Positions 16,442 to 24,498 of a stretch of 64,000 nt of DNA are shown here, piece by piece. A program made the position numbers and the translations under genes. The first letter of the stretch is position 1, and each line of letters opens with the position of its first letter. Origin of the DNA: Kitasatospora sp052076145 (lineage in GTDB: Bacteria; Actinomycetota; Actinomycetes; Streptomycetales; Streptomycetaceae); the NCBI RefSeq assembly GCF_052076145.1, contig NZ_CP197246.1:930001-994000 (forward strand). Direction: 5' to 3'. Under the pieces are notes generated by a model. That model saw nothing but the letters and a program-made list of their open reading frames with translations, searched no databases and had not been told where the DNA came from.

Positions 16442-17707
16442 TCAGACGCCGAGCAGGCGCCAGATCGAGGACCGGCGGCGGGAGGCGTGCTCACCGTCGG
16501 GGCCGTCGGTGGGCTGGAGGGCCGTGACGGCGGCGGTGGTCGCGGCGGCGTCCGCGAGCGGGCGGGCGGCGGTGAGCGCGGTGGCCTCCGCCGGGTTCAG
16601 GCCGGCCTCGGTGAGTGCGGTCTCGGCCTCGGCGGCCGGGAGGGCGTTGAACCAGCGCAGCGCGAGGGCGGCACGGCCGGCCTCGGTGAGCTTGCCGGTG
16701 AGCCGCAGGCGGGCCAGGCCGCCGTCGGGGTAGACGTTGATCCGCACGTGGGTGACGGTGCGTCCGCCCGCGAGGCGGTAGCGGTGGCGGGTGTCGGGCT
16801 GGAGCCGCGTACGGGGGAGGATCTCGAACCAGCCATCAGCGTCGTCGGACGGGTTGCCGCCGTTCGAGGCGTCGTAGCCCACCAGGTCGGCCCAGCCGGG
16901 GGCGTTGGCGACGAAGTGGGTGGTATCCACCTCGGCGGCAAGGACCTCGCCGCCCCCGGCCAGGGCGATCTGTACCCAGTCGTTGGCCTTGTCGCGCCGA
17001 CGCCGGGTCTCCCAGCCCTCGCCCATGACGGAGGCTCGGCCGGGAGAGTTCAGGTTGTGCGGGGAGGAGAAGTAGCGGTCCGAGGCGGCCTCGGCCACGC
17101 CGCCGAACTCCTGCGCGGCGAGGTCGAAGGTCAGACCGTCGAGGTCGCGCGGGTCGGGCAGCACCTCGCCGTGCACCCGCAGACGGGCGACGCCGCCGTC
17201 GGGCCAGATGTTGAGGCGGACGTGGGTGTAGCGGGTGTCGTCCTCGACCGCGAACTCGTGGGCGGTGTTGCCCTGGAGCGCGGTACGAGGTACCAGGTCG
17301 ACCCACTCGGCCGCGTCCAGCTCCTCCACCGACGGCACGCCCGGGATGGAGGCGCCCTGGACGGAGCCGGACTCGGGGTAGTTGCCGGTGAAGTGCGCGG
17401 TGTCCACGATCACGCCGCGGATGACGCCGCCGACGCCGAGCCGGACGACCGCCCAGTCGTGGTCCTCGTCGGTCGGGTGCGGCTGCTCGGCGGAGACGCC
17501 GCGCCGGCGCTTGCTCTCCCAGCCGTCCATGATCTGGCCCTTGTGCCCGAAGGTGTGGGCACGGAACTCGGCGGGCTTGGCGACGAGCAGGTTCTCCGCG
17601 TCGGCGAAGGTGTCCTCGTTGGTCGCCACCACACCGGCCCCGAGCAGCCGGGACGCCAGGTTGACCAGCTCGGTGAAGGGAGCGCTCGGTATCTGACTGG
17701 TACTCAT
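16442..17707 (-). CDS. alc: Allantoicase
   Basis: 421 residues with two tandem allantoicase (jelly-roll) domains: first FTELVNLASRLLGAGVVATNEDTFADAENLL...WESKRRR, second EAASDRYFSSPHNLNSPGRASVMGEGWETRRRR. It hydrolyses allantoate to ureidoglycolate and urea. ATG 17707 has AGGAGAG 5-6 nt upstream and lies 11 nt after the allantoinase stop, so the two genes form an operon. A C-terminal extension rich in Ala is present. Confidence 0.95.
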   Translation of the reverse strand: MSTSQIPSAPFTELVNLASRLLGAGVVATNEDTFADAENLLVAKPAEFRAHTFGHKGQIMDGWESKRRRGVSAEQPHPTDEDHDWAVVRLGVGGVIRGVIVDTAHFTGNYPESGSVQGASIPGVPSVEELDAAEWVDLVPRTALQGNTAHEFAVEDDTRYTHVRLNIWPDGGVARLRVHGEVLPDPRDLDGLTFDLAAQEFGGVAEAASDRYFSSPHNLNSPGRASVMGEGWETRRRRDKANDWVQIALAGGGEVLAAEVDTTHFVANAPGWADLVGYDASNGGNPSDDADGWFEILPRTRLQPDTRHRYRLAGGRTVTHVRINVYPDGGLARLRLTGKLTEAGRAALALRWFNALPAAEAETALTEAGLNPAEATALTAARPLADAAATTAAVTALQPTDGPDGEHASRRRSSIWRLLGV

Positions 17708-17718
17708 CTGAGTCTCTC

Positions 17719-19077
17719 CTAGTGACGAGTGATCTGACGGCCGAACGGCTCGGCGTCCACGTCGACGACCCGGCCGCGGAGCCAAGTGGTGCGGACGACC
17801 CCGGTCAGCGTCTTGCCCGCGTACGGGGTGACGGGGTTGCGGTGGTGCAGCTCTTCGGCGTGCACGGAGAATGCGGCGTCGGGGTCGAAGGCGACCAGGT
17901 CGGCGTCGTTGCCGACGGCGATGGCGCCCTTGGTGCCGGTCAGGTCGACCAGCGAGGCAGGCCCGGAGGACATCCAGCGGACGACGTCGACGAGCGAGTG
18001 GCCGCGCTTGCGGGCCTCCGTCCAGATCGCCGGCAGCCCGAGCTGGAGCGAGGCGATGCCGCCCCAGGCGGCCGCGAAGTCGCCGCTGCCGCCGTAGCGC
18101 TGGAGCAGCTTCAGATCCGGGGTGGAGGGCGAGTGGTCGGAGACGACGGCGATGAACTCGCCGGCCGCCAGCGCCGCCCAGAGCTGGTCACGGTTGGACT
18201 CGTCGCGGATCGGCGGGCAGCACTTGAAGGCGGTGTCGCCGTCCGGCACCTCCTCGGCCGCGAGGGTGAGGTAGTGCGGACAGGTCTCGGCGGTGACCTG
18301 CACGCCGTCCGCGCGGGCCTGGCGCAGCAGCGGCAGCACGGCCGCCGAGGAGACGTGCAGGATGTGGACCCGGGCGCCGGTGCGGCGGGCCGTGTCGAGC
18401 AGCCGGGCGACGGCGGCGGCCTCGGCATCGTCGGGGCGGGAGGCGAGGAAGTCGCGGTAGTGCACGCCGGGCTGCTGCGGGGCGGCCTCCAGCACAGCCG
18501 GGTCCTCGGCGTGGATGATCGCCAGCGCGCCGATCCGGGCCTGCTCGGCGAGCGCGAGCTCGAGGTCGGCCTGCTCGACGTGCGGGAACTCGTCCACCCC
18601 GGAGGGGGCGAGGAAGCTCTTGAAGCCGAAGACGCCCGCGCGGTGCAGCGGTTCGAGGTCGGCGGCGTTGCCGGGGATCGCGCCGCCCCAGAAGCCGAGG
18701 TCGACCCAGGCCTGACCCTCGGCGATCTTCCGCTTGGTCTCCAGGCCGTCGACCGTGGTGGTCGGCGGGATGGAGTTGAGCGGCATGTCGATGACGGTGG
18801 TGACGCCACCGGCGGCTGCGGCCCGGGTGGCGGTGGCGAAGCCCTCCCACTCGGTGCGGCCGGGCTCGTTGACATGCACGTGGGTGTCGACCAGGCCGGG
18901 CAGCAGGGCCACCGAGCCGAGGTCGGTGATCCGGTCTCCGGCGAAGGTGCCGTGGTCGGCGACGGCGACGATCTTCCCGTCCCGGACCAGGACGTCAGCG
19001 GGGCGCTCACCCTCCGGCAGGACCACGCGGCGGGAGCGGATCACCACCGTCGCGGACGGCGTCTCGCTGAGGGACAT
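17719..19077 (-). CDS. allB: Allantoinase
   Basis: 452 residues, amidohydrolase superfamily. Metal ligands are visible: DTHVHVNEPGRTEWEGF (HxH), FKSFLAPSGVDEFPHV (carboxylated Lys), IHAEDP and HILHVSS (His), VVSDHSPSTPDLK (Asp). It opens the hydantoin ring of allantoin to give allantoate. ATG 19077 is preceded by GGAGG. First gene of an allB-alc-catalase operon; promoter and operator lie at 19187-19216. Confidence 0.96.
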   Translation of the reverse strand: MSLSETPSATVVIRSRRVVLPEGERPADVLVRDGKIVAVADHGTFAGDRITDLGSVALLPGLVDTHVHVNEPGRTEWEGFATATRAAAAGGVTTVIDMPLNSIPPTTTVDGLETKRKIAEGQAWVDLGFWGGAIPGNAADLEPLHRAGVFGFKSFLAPSGVDEFPHVEQADLELALAEQARIGALAIIHAEDPAVLEAAPQQPGVHYRDFLASRPDDAEAAAVARLLDTARRTGARVHILHVSSAAVLPLLRQARADGVQVTAETCPHYLTLAAEEVPDGDTAFKCCPPIRDESNRDQLWAALAAGEFIAVVSDHSPSTPDLKLLQRYGGSGDFAAAWGGIASLQLGLPAIWTEARKRGHSLVDVVRWMSSGPASLVDLTGTKGAIAVGNDADLVAFDPDAAFSVHAEELHHRNPVTPYAGKTLTGVVRTTWLRGRVVDVDAEPFGRQITRH

Positions 19078-19186
19078 CTGGACCTCCGGGAAGGATGTAC
19101 GGCTTGGGGGTCGTCGAAGGCGGGCAGGCAGTCGCCGCACGGCAGTTGGGAAGTCTGATGATCGGACTTCCACTGCGATTGCTCGG

Positions 19187-19216
19187 AGCCTAGGCCCGCC
19201 TTCAACAAAACGTCAA
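19187..19216 (-). promoter_or_regulatory. allB promoter with overlapping purine-island operator
   Basis: On the minus strand TTGACG (19211-19216) and TAGGCT (19187-19192) are separated by 18 bp. The motif CAACAAAACGTCA (19203-19215, plus strand), a variant of the CAACAAANYGTTG palindrome found upstream of uraD and hyi, covers the -35 and spacer. A 7-bp inverted repeat GGAAGTC/GACTTCC lies just downstream (19149-19171). A repressor here, perhaps AllR, is inferred. Confidence 0.6.
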
Positions 19217-19250
19217 TGTAGGAACGTACGAGGGCTCTGTCAGCTTCCGG

Positions 19251-20393
19251 TCAGCCCGTGAGGAGGTCGGCCGCCAGCCGCTCCCCCGCGACCTCGGCCA
19301 GCTCCGCCGCCCGGGTCATGCTGTCGCCTGGCTGCTCGGCGAGGTCGGTCAGCGCGTACGCGGCGACGAAGCCCGCCGACCGCCACTGGTCCTCGGACAG
19401 CTCCAGCCGCCCTGCCACTGCGGCTACCCGAACCCCCGCCCGGGTAGCCGCCGCGGCAACGCCGGCGGGAGCCTTGCCATGGAGCGTCTGCGCGTCCAGG
19501 CAGCCCTCGCCGGTCACGACGAGGCGTGCCCCACGCACGGCCTCGTCGAAGCCCAGCAGTTCGAGCAGGAGCTCGATGCCGGGTCGCATGGTGGCGCCGA
19601 GCAGGGCGAGGGCCGCGAAGCCCACTCCGCCTGCCGCCCCGGCGCCGGGGGCGTCCCGGAAGTCCCGCCCGGTGGCGTCGCGGACGACGTCCGCGAACCG
19701 GGTCAGGCCCTCCTCCAGGATCACCAGGTCATCGCCGTCCGCGCCCTTCTGGGGGCCGTAGACGGCCGTCGCACCGCGCGGCCCGAGCAGCGGATTGTCG
19801 ACGTCGCAGGCGACGACGATCTCCACCCCCGTGAGGCCGTCCGCGAGCGAGCCGAGCTCGATCCGGGCCAGCTTGCGCAGCGCGCCGCCGCCGGGCGCGA
19901 GCTCCGCGCCCTCGGCGTCGTACAGGCCGACGCCGAGCGCCTGGACCATGCCCGCGCCGCCGTCGGTGCAGGCGCTGCCGCCGAGGCCGAGCACGATCCG
20001 CTTGGCGCCCTGACCGAGGGCGCGGGCGATCAGCTGGCCGACACCGTACGAGCCGGCCCCGAGCGGGGCCGTCCGGCCGCCGGGCAGCCGGGCCAGGCCC
20101 GAGGACTGCGCCAGCTCGACCACTGCAGTGTCACCGCGCACGGCGATCGCGGCGTCCACCGGCAGGCCGGTCGGCCCGGCCACCTTCGCCGGTACGCGGG
20201 TGAAGCCCGCCGCCAGCGCGGCGGCCAGGGTGCCCTCGCCGCCGTCGGCGACCGGCAGCTCGCGGATCTCCAGCTCCGGCGCGACGCGGCGGATGCCGTC
20301 CGCGATCCGGGCGGCCACCTCCGCGCCCTCCAGCGTGCCCTTGAACTTGTCGGGGGCGACGACGACATGACCCTGAGTGGGGGTGGCGGGCAT
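19251..20393 (-). CDS. Glycerate kinase (GlxK/GarK family)
   Basis: 380 residues. N-terminal HVVVAPDKFKGTLEGAEVAARIADG and LPVADGGEGTLAAAL, and the GLGGSACTDGGAGMVQALGV block, are diagnostic of the type I glycerate kinase family. It makes 2-phosphoglycerate (or 3-phosphoglycerate) from glycerate and links the glyoxylate pathway to glycolysis. ATG 20393 is chosen; upstream in-frame sequence looks non-coding. It lies between tartronate semialdehyde reductase and allantoinase. Confidence 0.93.
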   Translation of the reverse strand: MPATPTQGHVVVAPDKFKGTLEGAEVAARIADGIRRVAPELEIRELPVADGGEGTLAAALAAGFTRVPAKVAGPTGLPVDAAIAVRGDTAVVELAQSSGLARLPGGRTAPLGAGSYGVGQLIARALGQGAKRIVLGLGGSACTDGGAGMVQALGVGLYDAEGAELAPGGGALRKLARIELGSLADGLTGVEIVVACDVDNPLLGPRGATAVYGPQKGADGDDLVILEEGLTRFADVVRDATGRDFRDAPGAGAAGGVGFAALALLGATMRPGIELLLELLGFDEAVRGARLVVTGEGCLDAQTLHGKAPAGVAAAATRAGVRVAAVAGRLELSEDQWRSAGFVAAYALTDLAEQPGDSMTRAAELAEVAGERLAADLLTG

Positions 20394-20483
20394 GGCGTGG
20401 GCCTCACTTCCGGTACGGGTTGATCTGGAGCTGGGTGCTGCTACCGAGTCTGTACGTAAAACCTCGGGAAAGTCGGGGTGCGA

Positions 20484-20551
20484 CCCCCTCCCCGCCGTTC
20501 CTCTCGTCCCGCTTCCGACGTACGAGAGGCTCCCCTCGGCGAGGGAGGGGG
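20484..20551. repeat. Nested inverted repeats between glycerate kinase and reductase genes
   Basis: In the 335-bp gap 20394-20728 an outer pair CCCCCTCCC (20484-20492)/GGGAGGGGG (20543-20551) encloses CTCTCGT (20501-20507)/ACGAGAG (20522-20528). This could be a processed terminator, a leader structure of the glycerate kinase mRNA or a cruciform; no open frame of normal codon use is present in the gap. Confidence 0.5.
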
Positions 20552-20668
20552 CCGGGCGATGCGCGCGGCACGACCGAAGTGCCCCCGGGAGGGGTGGCGC
20601 GCGTCGCCGGTCTGGCACGGTCAGCAGGAGAACGGTTGAGCACCAGCTCTCCTGCCGACCGAACTGAG

Positions 20669-20716
20669 CCTCCTGGTGACGCGGGCACGACCGGACAGGT
20701 ACACGCCACCAGGAGG
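20669..20716 (-). terminator. Hairpin after tartronate semialdehyde reductase
   Basis: CCTCCTGGTGACG (20669-20681) pairs with CGCCACCAGGAGG (20704-20716) except for one A-C mismatch, with a 22-nt loop, starting 13 nt past the reductase stop on the minus strand. Confidence 0.65.
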
Positions 20717-20728
20717 AGCTTGGAGGGA

Positions 20729-21622
20729 CTAGATCGTGCGGCCGGAGAGCCGCTCGACGCCGCGCAGCAGCGCGGAGTGGTCCAGCGAGCCGTCACCGTT
20801 GGCGCGGGCCGAGGCGACCAGCTGGGCGACGACCGCGCCGACCGGCAGCGCCGCGCCCACGGCGCGGGCCGCGTCGGTGACGATGCCCATGTCCTTGTGG
20901 TGCAGGTCGATCCGGAAGCCCGGGGCGAACTCGCGGTTCAGCATGTTGGCCTTCTTGCGGTTCAGCACGGTCGAACCGGCCAGCCCGCCGCCGAGCACGT
21001 CGAGCGCGGCCTCCAGGTTGACGCCCGCGTTCTCCAGGAAGACCACCGCCTCGGCCAGGACCTGGATGTTGACGGCCACGATGAGCTGGTTGGCGGCCTT
21101 CACGGTCTGGCCGGCACCGGCCGGGCCGACGTGGATGACCGTGGTGCCCAGCGCGTCGAAGAGCGGCTTCGCCTCGGCGAAGTCGGCCGCGTCGTCGGCA
21201 CCGACCATGATCGAGAGCACCGCCTCGACCGCACCGGCCTCGCCACCGGAGACCGGCGCGTCCACGGTGCGGACGCCCTTCTCCTTGGCGGCCGCGGCGA
21301 CCTTGATCGAGGTCTGCGGGGTGATGCTGGACATGTCGATCACGAGCGTGCCGGGCTTCACGTTCTCCAGCACACCGCCCTCACCGAGGATGACCTGCAG
21401 CACCTGCGGGTCGGCGGGGACCATCGTGATGACGACCTCGGCGTCCTTCACCGCGTCGGCGATGCTGCTCGCGCCGTGGCCACCGGCCGCCACCAGGGCG
21501 TCGATCGCGGACTGCTGGAGGTTGAAGCCGGTGACGTGGTGCCCGGCCTTGACCAGGTTGGCGGCCATCGGGCTGCCCATGATGCCGAGGCCGATAAAGG
21601 CGATCTTGCGGGAGGCGCTCAT
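20729..21622 (-). CDS. 2-hydroxy-3-oxopropionate (tartronate semialdehyde) reductase
   Basis: 297 residues, beta-hydroxyacid dehydrogenase family. NAD(P)-binding FIGLGIMGSPMAANLVKAGHHVTGFN at the N-terminus, substrate motif VDAPVSGGEAGAVEA, and the catalytic Lys in GAGQTVKAANQLIVAV are present. It reduces tartronate semialdehyde to glycerate. It follows the hydroxypyruvate-isomerase-like gene with a 69-bp gap, the classic glyoxylate-to-glycerate pair. The glyoxylate carboligase that supplies its substrate is not in the window. Confidence 0.93.
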   Translation of the reverse strand: MSASRKIAFIGLGIMGSPMAANLVKAGHHVTGFNLQQSAIDALVAAGGHGASSIADAVKDAEVVITMVPADPQVLQVILGEGGVLENVKPGTLVIDMSSITPQTSIKVAAAAKEKGVRTVDAPVSGGEAGAVEAVLSIMVGADDAADFAEAKPLFDALGTTVIHVGPAGAGQTVKAANQLIVAVNIQVLAEAVVFLENAGVNLEAALDVLGGGLAGSTVLNRKKANMLNREFAPGFRIDLHHKDMGIVTDAARAVGAALPVGAVVAQLVASARANGDGSLDHSALLRGVERLSGRTI

Positions 21623-21691
21623 CGCGTCGCGTTCCTTACGTACGGGGGGAGGGAGAGGTGCAGCTCAGACTGCTCTGGCGGCTTGCGCCGC

Positions 21692-22522
21692 TCAGCCGCG
21701 CAGGTCGCGCGGGAGCCACTCGAAGCTGTCGGCGCTGACGCCGGTCGACGGGCGGTACTCCAGCCCGATCCGGCCGGTGTAGCCGGCGGCGGTCAGCCGG
21801 GCGAAGAGGTCCTCGAAGTCGAGGGTGCCGGTGCCCGGCTCGTTGCGGCCCGGGTTGTCGGCGATCTGCACGTGGCCGAAGCGGTCGGCGTAGGTGTCGA
21901 TGACCTGCACGAGGTCCTCGCCGTTGACCGCCAGGTGGTAGAAGTCGCAGAGGAACTTGGCGTTGCCCAGGCCCGTGGCGGCGTTGACCTTGTCGACGAT
22001 CTCGACGGCGGCCTTCGCGGTGTGCAGCGGGTAGTCCGGGGCGTCGTTCCGGTTCAGGGCCTCGATCAGCAGGACGGCGCCGATGGCGTGCGCGGCCTGC
22101 GCGGCGAGGGTGAGGTTCTCCAGGGCGAGAGCGTCCTGCTCCGCCGGGTCCACGCCCTCGACCCGGTTGCCGTAGAGGGCGTTGAGCGCCTTGGTACCCA
22201 GCGACTCGGCGAGCGCGATGCTGACCGGGAGGTTCTCCCGGAAGCGCTCCTTCTCGGCCGGCACCGAGAGGGTGCCCTTGGCGCCCTTGGTGAGGTCGTC
22301 GAGGAAGTTGAGGCCGGTGAGCTGCACACCCGCGTCGGTGAAGGCCTTGCGGAGCTCGTCCAGCTCGGCCTGCGAGGGGGTGTGGTCCGCACCGAACGGC
22401 CACCACAGCTCGGCGGCCGTGAAACCGGCGGCGGCCGCGGCGGCGGGGCGCTCCAGGAGCGGAAGCTCACTGAACAGGATCGACAGGTTGACCGTATAGC
22501 TCTGCTTGGAAGCGGCAGTCAC
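21692..22522 (-). CDS. Hydroxypyruvate isomerase-like TIM-barrel protein
   Basis: 276 residues, xylose-isomerase-like TIM barrel. NLSILFSELPLLERPAAAAAAGFTAAELWWPFG, LLIEALNRNDAPDYPLHTAKAAVEIV (Glu ligand) and VQIADNPGRNEPGTGTLDF are typical of Hyi, which interconverts hydroxypyruvate and tartronate semialdehyde. GTG 22522 is preferred because GAAAGG lies 8 nt upstream; a GTG at 22531 would add three residues. First gene of the hyi-reductase operon; divergent from the small gene at 22694. Confidence 0.9.
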   Translation of the reverse strand: MTAASKQSYTVNLSILFSELPLLERPAAAAAAGFTAAELWWPFGADHTPSQAELDELRKAFTDAGVQLTGLNFLDDLTKGAKGTLSVPAEKERFRENLPVSIALAESLGTKALNALYGNRVEGVDPAEQDALALENLTLAAQAAHAIGAVLLIEALNRNDAPDYPLHTAKAAVEIVDKVNAATGLGNAKFLCDFYHLAVNGEDLVQVIDTYADRFGHVQIADNPGRNEPGTGTLDFEDLFARLTAAGYTGRIGLEYRPSTGVSADSFEWLPRDLRG

Positions 22523-22553
22523 GTCAATCACCTTTCACTCTTCCGTACATCCA

Positions 22554-22571
22554 ACTTCCACGATCCGGAAG
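22554..22571. promoter_or_regulatory. TTCC-n7-GGAA-type candidate IclR operator near hyi
   Basis: ACTTCCACGATCCGGAAG lies just upstream of the hyi start. It matches 13 of 18 bases of the site at 41878-41895 upstream of allR (shared core TTCC-R-CGAT-M-C-R-GAA). IclR-family repressors commonly bind TTCC/GGAA palindromes; AllR binding is an inference. Confidence 0.45.
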
Positions 22572-22628
22572 AGGGATTCTGCTTGGTGGAAGCTTGCTCC
22601 GGGAACCGAGGAGGTGTCAAGGCCGCCG

Positions 22629-22641
22629 CAACATTTTGTTG
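22629..22641. promoter_or_regulatory. CAACAAAATGTTG operator in the hyi divergent region
   Basis: CAACATTTTGTTG (reverse complement CAACAAAATGTTG) is a perfect 5-bp inverted repeat with a 3-nt spacer, embedded in TTCAACAAAATGTTGC. The same sequence precedes uraD. A minus-strand TTGACA (22615-22620) lies 8 bp away as a candidate hyi -35. Confidence 0.6.
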
Positions 22642-22693
22642 AAGCAGTCGCCCGCCCCCTCCCATCTGCGGGCCCGCTCGATACAGTGAGCGA

Positions 22694-22987
22694 GTGCGAT
22701 TGATGGTGGAGTTCACGACAGAACCGTTCGAGCTGGACACGTTCCCCGAGCACGCGGTGGCCGCGCAGCGGGTCGTCGACGAGGCCGGGCTGGCCGTCGC
22801 CGTCGGCCCGTTCGGCACGGGTGCCGAGGGCGAGGCCGAGCAGATCCTCGCGGCGGTGACCAAGCTGCTGCACGAGACCCTGGCCGCCGGGGCGACCCGG
22901 ATCTCCGTCCAGGTCAGCGTGCTGACGGAGGACGGCAGCAAGGACGGCGACAAGGACAACACCCCGGAAGGAGTGGGTACGCAGTGA
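22694..22987 (+). CDS. Small YkoF/thiamine-binding-like family protein
   Basis: 97 residues. The pattern GPFGTGAEGEAEQILAAVTKLLHETLAAGATRISVQVSVL resembles the ferredoxin-like MTH1187/YkoF (thiamine-binding) fold; ligand unknown. GTG 22694 is used because TACAGT (22682-22687) as a -10 would place the transcript start on it (leaderless); ATG 22703 is an alternative. It overlaps the next gene by 4 nt (GTGA) and shares the operator region with hyi, tying it to the purine/glyoxylate regulon. Confidence 0.75.
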   Translation: MRLMVEFTTEPFELDTFPEHAVAAQRVVDEAGLAVAVGPFGTGAEGEAEQILAAVTKLLHETLAAGATRISVQVSVLTEDGSKDGDKDNTPEGVGTQ

Positions 22988-23364
22988 GCAACGCCCTGGA
23001 ACACCCGCTCGCCGCAGCGATAAAGCCGCTGCTCGACGCGGTCGGCGCGACTCCCGTCCCGGTCGCCGAAGCGCGCCCGGAGGACGTGGTGCTGGAGTGG
23101 GACGGCGCCCCGGCGGTCGCCGTGCGCCTGCCGCACCTCAGCAGCGCCCTCGACCGCATGCTGGCGGAGATGACCCGCCAGTTCGACGGCCGCCCGCTGG
23201 CCGATCTGGACCGCTGGGAGAAGCAGCGCGTGGTCGCCCTCCTGGAGGAGCGCGGCGCGTTCACCGTCCGCCACGGGGTGGAGACGGTGGCCTCGGCCCT
23301 CGGCGTCAGCCGGTTCACGGTGTACAACTATCTGAACCGCCAGGACGGGACGGCCAAGAGCTGA
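22984..23364 (+). CDS. Helix-turn-helix protein with YheO-type C-terminal domain
   Basis: 126 residues. The C-terminal LDRWEKQRVVALLEERGAFTVRHGVETVASALGVSRFTVYNYLNR matches the HTH_22 (YheO-like) DNA-binding domain: the hallmark is G-x-F-x-(I/V)-x-x-x-V-x-x-(V/I)-A and SRxTVYxYL. There is no PAS_6 sensor domain; the N-terminal 60 residues are of unknown fold. Translationally coupled to the YkoF-like gene. A regulator of nearby purine genes is plausible but not shown. Confidence 0.8.
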   Translation: MSNALEHPLAAAIKPLLDAVGATPVPVAEARPEDVVLEWDGAPAVAVRLPHLSSALDRMLAEMTRQFDGRPLADLDRWEKQRVVALLEERGAFTVRHGVETVASALGVSRFTVYNYLNRQDGTAKS

Positions 23365-23493
23365 CCCGCGAGCGCCGGCCCTGCGGTCGGCTTCGCCCAG
23401 TCTGTCCCACCTGACACACCGGGCACATTTGGCGAATCGCACACGAAAGTGGCCGGTCAGGGGCCTCTGCCCAAAACGTAACCACCAACCGTT

Positions 23494-23532
23494 CAACAAA
23501 GTGTTGACGGCCGGGGGTGGTCGATCTAGCTT
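23494..23532 (+). promoter_or_regulatory. uraD-uraH-uox promoter and operator
   Basis: TTGACG (23504-23509), 17-bp spacer, TAGCTT (23527-23532) form a good sigma-70/HrdB promoter. CAACAAAGTGTTG (23494-23506), a perfect 5-bp inverted repeat with 3-nt spacer, overlaps the -35, the usual position for a repressor. The same motif precedes hyi (22629) and, in variant form, allB (19203) and allR (41898). Confidence 0.7.
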
Positions 23533-23566
23533 TTGCGGGTGGCACCACTCTTCAGGAGGTCCACCC

Positions 23567-24097
23567 GTGACCAACCACCCCCTTCCGTCCTCCGACGCGA
23601 CCACCGCCCTCGAGGCGCTGGCGGCGGCACCCGCCGCCGAGCTGACGAAGACCCTGCTGGAGATCTGTTCCAGCCCCAGCTGGGCCGAGGCCGTCGCCGG
23701 CTCCCGGCCCTGGGCCGACCGCGCTGCACTGCTGGCCGCCAACGCGGCCGCGATGGCTGCGCTCACCACCGGTGACCTGGCCGACGCGATGGCCGGGCAC
23801 GCCCGGATCGGCAAGCCCAAGGCGGGCGACGCCACCTCCGAGCGCGAACAGGCCGGCATCCAGGGAGTGGACTCCGCTCTCCTCGATGAACTGCACGAGG
23901 CGAACGCCGCCTACGAGGCGAAGTTCGGCCACGTGTTCCTGATCTGCGCGACCGGCCGCACCGCGGCCACCATGCTCGGCTCGCTCCGCGAGCGCTACCC
24001 GAACGACGCCCCCGCCGAGGCGGAGATCGTCCGGGGCGAGCTGCGCAAGATCAACGACATCCGCATCAACCGCCTGCTGGACGAGTACGTCGGCTGA
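23567..24097 (+). CDS. uraD: 2-oxo-4-hydroxy-4-carboxy-5-ureidoimidazoline (OHCU) decarboxylase
   Basis: 176 residues. The catalytic His sits in MAGHARIGK, and FGHVFLICATGRTAATMLGSLRERYPND plus the C-terminal LRKINDIRINRLL are diagnostic. It converts OHCU to S-allantoin, the third step of urate breakdown. GTG 23567 has CAGGAGGT 6 nt upstream; in-frame sequence further upstream is promoter. First gene of uraD-uraH-uox. Confidence 0.95.
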   Translation: MTNHPLPSSDATTALEALAAAPAAELTKTLLEICSSPSWAEAVAGSRPWADRAALLAANAAAMAALTTGDLADAMAGHARIGKPKAGDATSEREQAGIQGVDSALLDELHEANAAYEAKFGHVFLICATGRTAATMLGSLRERYPNDAPAEAEIVRGELRKINDIRINRLLDEYVG

Positions 24098-24136
24098 CGG
24101 CTCGTCACTTCTGCCAAAGTTAAGGTCTCTTCACCC

Positions 24137-24472
24137 ATGACTGGCATCTCCACGCACGTGCTCGACACCAGCCTCGGCCGCCCGGCCGAAGGTGTCCCGG
24201 TCGAGCTCGCACTGCACACCGAGGGTGGCTGGCAGGTGCTCGGCACCTCCGCCACGGACTCCGACGGCCGGGCCAAGGACCTGCCGGCCGTGGAGGCGGG
24301 CTCGGTCGTCCGGCTCCTCTTCGACACCGCTGCCTACTACGCGCAGAAGTCGGACGAGCAGCCGTTCTTCCCCGAGGTCTCGATCGTCTTCACGGTCGCA
24401 CCCGCGCAGCACCACTACCACGTGCCGCTGCTGCTCAACCCGTTCGGATACTCGGTCTACCGCGGAAGCTAG
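24137..24472 (+). CDS. uraH: 5-hydroxyisourate hydrolase (transthyretin-related)
   Basis: 111 residues, the normal length. The N-terminal STHVLDTSLGRPAEGVPVEL and C-terminal HYHVPLLLNPFGYSVYRGS (with the invariant YRGS end) define the family and its catalytic His residues. It hydrolyses the uricase product 5-hydroxyisourate to OHCU. Between uraD and uox in one operon. Confidence 0.97.
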   Translation: MTGISTHVLDTSLGRPAEGVPVELALHTEGGWQVLGTSATDSDGRAKDLPAVEAGSVVRLLFDTAAYYAQKSDEQPFFPEVSIVFTVAPAQHHYHVPLLLNPFGYSVYRGS

Positions 24473-24498
24473 ACCGCGAAAAGCTTAGGAGCCACGCC

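Noticed and set aside
16420..16445. Short direct repeat CGGACGGT near the allantoicase stop
   Set aside because: Only two to three imperfect 8-bp copies, with no symmetry or position suggesting function.
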